Part shown: positions 60,008-64,000 of the stretch, piece after piece
Layout of the letters: each line of letters begins with the position of its first letter
Numbering within the stretch: the first letter of the stretch is position 1
From: Blautia sp. AF19-10LB
GTDB lineage: Bacteria > Bacillota > Clostridia > Lachnospirales > Lachnospiraceae
DNA length: 64,000 nucleotides
Reading direction: 5' to 3'
Assembly (NCBI RefSeq): GCF_003461245.1
Contig: NZ_QTWS01000019.1
Span: forward strand, 1-64,000
Translations under genes and position numbers: made by a program
Notes under the pieces: model-generated
Told to the model about the DNA's origin: nothing
Database searches by the model: none
What the model saw: only the letters and a program-made list of their open reading frames with translations

Positions 60008-61212
60008 GTATAGATCTGGAAAGATTCCCATGGAGCGATTCGGCCAACAGAATGCTGACATATGTAACTAAGGGCTGGTATGATAAATCCTATGTCGGAA
60101 AATGGATATACGAAGTTATGGGCAGAGAGCTTGATCTGGCCACTGTGCATATTGAAGAACTTCCATACCAGATGTTTATCGATACAGCTACATGGGGGCT
60201 TAAATATCATGAGATCAAGTATGGACTGCCCGTAAGAGAAGACCTGTCATATGAAGAAAGACGACGGTTGCTCCGTGAAAAGAAAAACACAAAAGCACCA
60301 ATGACCCCATGGCGAATGGAACAGATTTTAAAAGGCGTGACGGATTATGATGTCCAGGTTCATGATTGTAATGAGCCGGGACATTATTTTTCTCACCCTA
60401 ACATATTCAGCGTTCAATTGGAAGGTGAAACAGAGGTAGAACTAGGAGAAGTTAAGAGTAAAGTCGATAAGCTGAAGCAATCACACACAGTATATCTTCT
60501 TTCTGTTATCCTCATGCTTATTGAATGCACAGAGAGCTTTGAACAGAGAGTGACGTATCATTCAGATTTTTCATGGTGGAAGTATTCTCTTGATGGTTCC
60601 TTCGCTCTTGACGGCAGTATCAATCTGAATCATTGGTATCCGACAGAATTTCGCCCAGTCTATCCATTCGATGCAGTCTTAACTGAGAATTTTATAGCAG
60701 ATCGAATTTTTCACCGGATTCCAGATGTATATCATGAAAATATATTTAAGCCTTCCTTTTTCGTACGAAGTGATTTTGTATGGTGGGAAGGTTTTCTTGA
60801 TGGAAACTTTTCACTGGACGGAACGAGAAAGCTCAATTCTTGGTATCCGATGGAAACTTTTATCGGGCATAGGCTGTTTATCGGCAATCAGGAGGCTTTT
60901 GAAACGAAACAGTGTATTTCATTGCCTGATATGATTAATGCTGAGAAAGCTGATTTTAGAGGCATACAGAGGGTAATTATGGGCTGGCGTGATGGTAATA
61001 AGATTCTGGACGGCAACTGTTTGTTAGACGGGACTTTATTGCTTGATGCAGGAGAGCCGCCATATCTGCAGACAGTTCGGATTCGTGCGCCTGTTAAACA
61101 TGAAGAAGAAGTAGATGTCACAATGGTTATTCCTTCACGGGCCGCAAGACTGGATGGAACGTGTAGGCTAGATGGAAGTGTAAAACTAAATTCAGGAAGG
61201 GAGGTCCTTTAA
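60004..61212 (+). CDS. XkdU-like DUF2313 baseplate protein with LDG repeats
   Basis: 402 residues. The N-terminal 190 residues (YGLPVREDLSYEERRRLLREKKNTKAPMTPWRMEQIL) are the DUF2313 wedge protein. The rest is an added region with four copies of LDGxxxLDGxxxLN/D (LDGSFALDGSINLN, LDGNFSLDGTRKLN, LDGNCLLDGTLLLD, LDGTCRLDGSVKLN). The repeats would form short beta-hairpin units, perhaps a fibre attachment surface. Confidence 0.82.
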   Translation: MSIDLERFPWSDSANRMLTYVTKGWYDKSYVGKWIYEVMGRELDLATVHIEELPYQMFIDTATWGLKYHEIKYGLPVREDLSYEERRRLLREKKNTKAPMTPWRMEQILKGVTDYDVQVHDCNEPGHYFSHPNIFSVQLEGETEVELGEVKSKVDKLKQSHTVYLLSVILMLIECTESFEQRVTYHSDFSWWKYSLDGSFALDGSINLNHWYPTEFRPVYPFDAVLTENFIADRIFHRIPDVYHENIFKPSFFVRSDFVWWEGFLDGNFSLDGTRKLNSWYPMETFIGHRLFIGNQEAFETKQCISLPDMINAEKADFRGIQRVIMGWRDGNKILDGNCLLDGTLLLDAGEPPYLQTVRIRAPVKHEEEVDVTMVIPSRAARLDGTCRLDGSVKLNSGREVL

Positions 61213-61593
61213 ATGGCAGGGACTACAGTTACAACACTGGCTAAGAAAAAAATGGTAAAAGCAAGAGCGGGGATTTCATCGCTCCCAAAGATTGTAGGTA
61301 TGGCTTTTGGCGATGGAGGTGTAGATTCGGGCGGAACAGTAAAACCACACAGTGCCGATCAGAACACCTTACATCATGAATTGCTTCGCAAGAACGTTGA
61401 TGGTTATGAGGTTCTTTCTGATACAAAAATCAGATATCGCTGCACACTGGCAGAAAATGAGCTGGCAAACACTTATATTTCTGAAGTTGGGTTATATGAT
61501 GCAGATGGGGATATGGTGGCCATGAAAGCATTTCTGAAGAAAGGAAAGGATGCAGACATGGAATGCGTGTTCGAGTGTGATGATACATTCTAA
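61213..61593 (+). CDS. Tail fibre/collar-like protein, 126 residues
   Basis: KARAGISSLPKIVGMAFGDGGVDSGGTV and NTYISEVGLYDADGDMVAMKAF resemble the N-terminal domain of tail-collar fibre proteins. It stands directly before the retroelement target and may connect it to the baseplate. Confidence 0.65.
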   Translation: MAGTTVTTLAKKKMVKARAGISSLPKIVGMAFGDGGVDSGGTVKPHSADQNTLHHELLRKNVDGYEVLSDTKIRYRCTLAENELANTYISEVGLYDADGDMVAMKAFLKKGKDADMECVFECDDTF

Positions 61594-61680
61594 CGTATTT
61601 CGATATTTTGTAACAAGTAATCGGATAATGATAGATAAATGTTATCATAAGGAGGTAGAAAATGTCGTATTTCGATATTT
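61594..61680 (+). repeat. 15-base direct repeat at the target-gene start
   Basis: CGTATTTCGATATTT occurs at 61594-61608, right after the previous stop, and again at 61666-61680, within codons 2-6 of the target gene. The first copy is untranslated. It may be the scar of a duplication or a recombination seam. Confidence 0.6.
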
Positions 61681-63350
61681 CTGGAGCAACATTTGATGAA
61701 AATTTGCGAAAACTGGAAACTTCAGATCCAGCACACGCAGATGTATTTAATGCTCTTTTAGGACAGCTAATCAATAATGATGTGGCTCTGAAAGAAGCAG
61801 TTACAAAATTTGCAGCTTCAAAAAATGAACAAGCATTATTTCTTTTGAACCTGCATAAAGATGGCAAGAAATATGGAGTGCATTTTGATAATTATGATGT
61901 AACTCCATCAAGCAATGGAACCCGGCTTTTTGATGCTGTAGGTATGACAGCTGCGCCAAGCACAAATGCAGTGAGAGCAGTAAATGATTTTGACGGAAAA
62001 GGATGCTTTGCATATTTGGAAGTCAATGGATCAGTTGATGAGAATGGAGATTTTCAAGTTCAGTACATCAAAGACATTGATAATGAGTTTTCTCGGACAA
62101 AATACGATACATGGTGTCTGTATTTAACACAGTATGTATATCGTAAATTTGACAGTAATGGCGAGGATACCGTTATTTCTGATACCAGACATTCTGCAGA
62201 GTGGCTGCCGGAGGGCGGCGCAATCCGACCGGACGGAACAATCCGACCATTTGTGGCGATTGCCAAATATATGTCTGGTGACAATGCGGACGGTGTTGCG
62301 TCCTCAATCAGCGGCGTATCTCCGAAAAACTACAGTTTCCAGAGTTCCCTCACAAAATTCCGGGCAAAAGGCACACAGTATTGTGCTGAAACCTCACAGG
62401 ATTCTGAGAGAATGGCACGACTTATGGAGATTGCCTTTGCCACAAGACATAGCCAGTCGGTGATGGCAGGTTGTAACTGGTGGTGGACACAGGCAACTGC
62501 TACTGTGCAGGAAAATGATGCGGAAAGAATCATTATTTCTAAAAGTGCGGCCAAAGAGCTTGTTGTTGGAGGAACTGTTTCCATAGGAAATGCTAACAGC
62601 CTTACAAGTGAAGGAAAGGCGAATAATGACCGAGGATCGAGTGGACTTCACGCAAAAGCGAACAAAGTAAAGATCACAAAGATTGAAGATTATGACAGCA
62701 ATAATGCGGCTGTATACGTTGATAATGGAGGGCAGAAATTTTCTACAGCACCGACTTCTGTATCTGGCGTGACGTGTGAAACAATTATCAGTACGATGCC
62801 GTGGAACACAGGCGGATGCGATGATGTGCTTGGTTCTTGCGGATCCCCTGTGAGCAACACCAGCGGAAAAGAGCCATACATTCTGTTTGGAGTGGAAATG
62901 TCTTCTGGATTCTGGGAACCGAAAGGAAATACAGTTATGAAGATTGAAAACCATGTGATGCGTCCATACATCTGCTATGACTGTACAAAAATGACAACAG
63001 CAGGAGCTACAACAGATGATTGGGTTGCTCTTGGCTATGCAATTCCGGACAACAAAGGCAACTGGAAATATATCAGCAAACTTGGCTATTCTGCTGATGA
63101 TCCAGAGGTACGTTATCCAGTTGAAGTTGCAGCAACTTCTAGCACTGGTTATGCTGATGGACTTTATACAGAGAACCTCGAGACGACTGGCGATAGCCAG
63201 CGAGAGGTTCTTGGCTCGGGCAACCTGAGCAACGGCTCGGTGGGTGGTCGTCGGTTTGCCCACCTGGCTTGTGGGCTTTCTACCGTGGGTTGGAATTTTG
63301 CCGCTCGTCTTTCTGCCTGTGGGCGTTGCGGACGCAAAGCGGCAGCATAA
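61662..63350 (+). CDS. Retroelement target: variable tail-tip receptor-binding protein
   Basis: 562 residues. The N-terminal 90 residues attach to the tail (DENLRKLETSDPAHADVFNAL). The body (FRAKGTQYCAETSQDSERMARLMEIAFATRHSQSVMAGC, IICYDCTKM-like and GYAIPDNKGNW parts) is the style of retroelement target proteins ending in a C-type-lectin-like fold. Residues about 516-552 are coded by the variable repeat (SGNLSNGSVGGRR, GWNFAARLS). Reverse-transcribed template would replace this segment and change receptor binding. GGAGG lies eight bases before the ATG. Confidence 0.9.
   Translation: MSYFDISGATFDENLRKLETSDPAHADVFNALLGQLINNDVALKEAVTKFAASKNEQALFLLNLHKDGKKYGVHFDNYDVTPSSNGTRLFDAVGMTAAPSTNAVRAVNDFDGKGCFAYLEVNGSVDENGDFQVQYIKDIDNEFSRTKYDTWCLYLTQYVYRKFDSNGEDTVISDTRHSAEWLPEGGAIRPDGTIRPFVAIAKYMSGDNADGVASSISGVSPKNYSFQSSLTKFRAKGTQYCAETSQDSERMARLMEIAFATRHSQSVMAGCNWWWTQATATVQENDAERIIISKSAAKELVVGGTVSIGNANSLTSEGKANNDRGSSGLHAKANKVKITKIEDYDSNNAAVYVDNGGQKFSTAPTSVSGVTCETIISTMPWNTGGCDDVLGSCGSPVSNTSGKEPYILFGVEMSSGFWEPKGNTVMKIENHVMRPYICYDCTKMTTAGATTDDWVALGYAIPDNKGNWKYISKLGYSADDPEVRYPVEVAATSSTGYADGLYTENLETTGDSQREVLGSGNLSNGSVGGRRFAHLACGLSTVGWNFAARLSACGRCGRKAAA
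63207..63316 (+). repeat. Variable repeat (VR) of the diversity-generating retroelement
   Basis: 110 bases aligned without gaps to the template at 63458-63567. Thirteen differences, at offsets 23, 31, 34, 38, 49, 50, 61, 62, 65, 82, 83, 102 and 103, and every one is at a template A (to G seven times, T four, C two). None of the 88 non-A template bases differ. This A-only pattern is the signature of mutagenic retrohoming. Confidence 0.97.
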
Positions 63351-63372
63351 GCCGGGGGTGAATTGCGACAGC

Positions 63373-63392
63373 AAGAGGGGATCTCCCCTTTT
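63373..63392 (+). promoter_or_regulatory. Hairpin downstream of VR
   Basis: AAGAGGGG-ATCT-CCCCTTTT forms an eight-pair stem (one G-T) with a four-base loop, 56 bases after the end of VR. Retroelements of this class often carry a hairpin of this size downstream of VR for target recognition; with its T run it may also act as a terminator. Confidence 0.5.
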
Positions 63393-63457
63393 AAGGCAGA
63401 ATAAGAAATTGTAACTATCAACGATATTTCAACAGGACTTACAGCACAGTGGCTTCC

Positions 63458-63567
63458 GTTCTTGGCTCGGGCAACCTGAACAACGGCACGATGGATGGTC
63501 GTCGGAATGCCCACCTGAATTATGGGCTTTCTACCGTGAATTGGAATTTTGCCGCTCGAATTTCTGC
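63458..63567 (+). ncRNA. Template repeat (TR) RNA region of the retroelement
   Basis: Non-coding template copy. Adenines fall mainly in AAC/AAT-type codons in the VR frame (AAC, ACG, ATG, GAT, AAT, TAT), so random replacement varies surface residues without making many stops. The unchanged blocks code LGSGNL, GRR, GLSTV and WNFAAR. The stretch 63351-63752 holds this RNA region and no clear separate gene. Confidence 0.95.
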
Positions 63568-63590
63568 ATAACTTAGATGTGCTGTATTTC

Positions 63591-63607
63591 GTTCCCTTAA
63601 AGGGAAC
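63591..63607 (+). ncRNA. Hairpin in the TR transcript
   Basis: GTTCCCT-TAA-AGGGAAC, a seven-pair stem 23 bases after TR. It may fold the template RNA for the reverse transcriptase. Confidence 0.5.
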
Positions 63608-63752
63608 CCCGGAAGGGCTGGGGCGGAATGCCCGAAATTGACGAACCAGCACCGGAGGTATGGCAACATGCCTCTGGCTCTGTGGCGGAAGTGGACACAG
63701 ATGGGGGCTAGTAGTAAACCCGAACGTCCTTGAAGCAGAAAGAAAGAGAAAC

Positions 63753-64000
63753 ATGAAAACATATTGCAAGAGACTTGTGGTTTCGGACGCAGACAGGATT
63801 TACGACGTAATCACAGATTATATGCACGATAAATACAGAAAGAATAGCTCTGTGAGGTTCTTTGCCTGCTATACAGGGGAAAGCCGGGAGCATGTAAAAC
63901 AGTATCTAAAACCGCAACTGACGAACCTAGAGCCGGTAGACCGTAAAGAGTTTGCTGCACTGAGCATTGGCAATCTTCCTGAGAATGATTTCTGGAGGGC
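63753..64000 (+). CDS. Probable retroelement reverse transcriptase, N-terminal part (cut by window end)
   Basis: The first 82 codons are visible, starting MKTYCKRLVVSDADRIYDVI and running off the edge. The palm domain with the polymerase motif lies outside. The call rests on position directly after TR and on the MKTYCK-type start seen in retroelement RTs of related gut Clostridia. The frame is also open back to an ATG at 63660 with GGAGGT just before it, so a 31-residue longer form is possible. An accessory gene in this place is the alternative. Confidence 0.6.
   Translation, partial: MKTYCKRLVVSDADRIYDVITDYMHDKYRKNSSVRFFACYTGESREHVKQYLKPQLTNLEPVDRKEFAALSIGNLPENDFWR

Noticed and set aside
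63207..63567. VR/TR as a plain tandem duplication of the gene end
   Set aside because: Ordinary drift would hit all bases. All 13 differences fall on template adenines.
1..64000. CRISPR array
   Set aside because: No regularly spaced identical repeats of 25-40 bases were seen. The repeated blocks found are operators, iterons and the VR/TR pair.

Overview
The window reads as the chromosome of a low-to-middle GC Clostridia bacterium, most likely a gut Lachnospiraceae. The evidence is AT-leaning codon use, strong AGGAGG ribosome sites, sigma-A type promoters, and a host guaA followed directly by a contractile-tailed prophage of the PBSX/Xkd type. The lineage call is an inference from protein style, not from a marker gene.

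Positions 1-5957 are host sequence. They hold the end of an unknown gene, a decayed ABC exporter (lost membrane domain plus an in-frame TAG) coupled to an intact PqqD/HPr-kinase-like protein (remnant of a modified-peptide locus), a membrane-anchored glycoside-hydrolase-like protein, and guaA with its own promoter and terminator.

The prophage starts just downstream of guaA, and its right end is not in the window. Positions 6041-9790 are the leftward lysogeny block: tyrosine integrase, a candidate type I toxin/antisense-RNA pair, a two-domain repressor, a secreted protein, a second repressor and a short unknown gene. Overlapping opposed promoters and two families of repeated operators sit among them.

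Positions 9792-31949 are the rightward early region. It carries small regulators, a structured RNA segment, a one-chain SbcD-SbcC nuclease, a replisome organizer containing an iteron-like origin, a helicase-loader-like protein, a methyltransferase-like protein, PcfK (with a clamp-binding tail) and PcfJ, a DUF5131 protein, RecU, a phage sliding clamp, and about twenty small, often cysteine-rich, accessory genes. The block ends with a late-regulator-like protein.

Positions 31984-36677 hold a promoter with an immediate terminator and then a coupled cassette: a sodium:solute symporter, and two PP-loop (PAPS-reductase-like) genes each followed by a ParB-like gene. Positions 36777-50666 are packaging and head genes (terminase, Mu-like portal, head morphogenesis, XkdF protease, scaffold, decoration, capsid, connectors), then sheath, tube and a tail chaperone with a programmed -1 frameshift. 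Positions 50675-61593 are the tape measure and baseplate.

The window ends in a diversity-generating retroelement: a tail-tip target gene with its variable repeat (63207-63316), the template repeat (63458-63567), and the start of the probable reverse transcriptase, cut by the window edge. Thirteen of the 22 template adenines differ in the variable copy and none of the 88 other bases do. Lysis genes, most of the reverse transcriptase and the right attachment site must lie beyond 64000.
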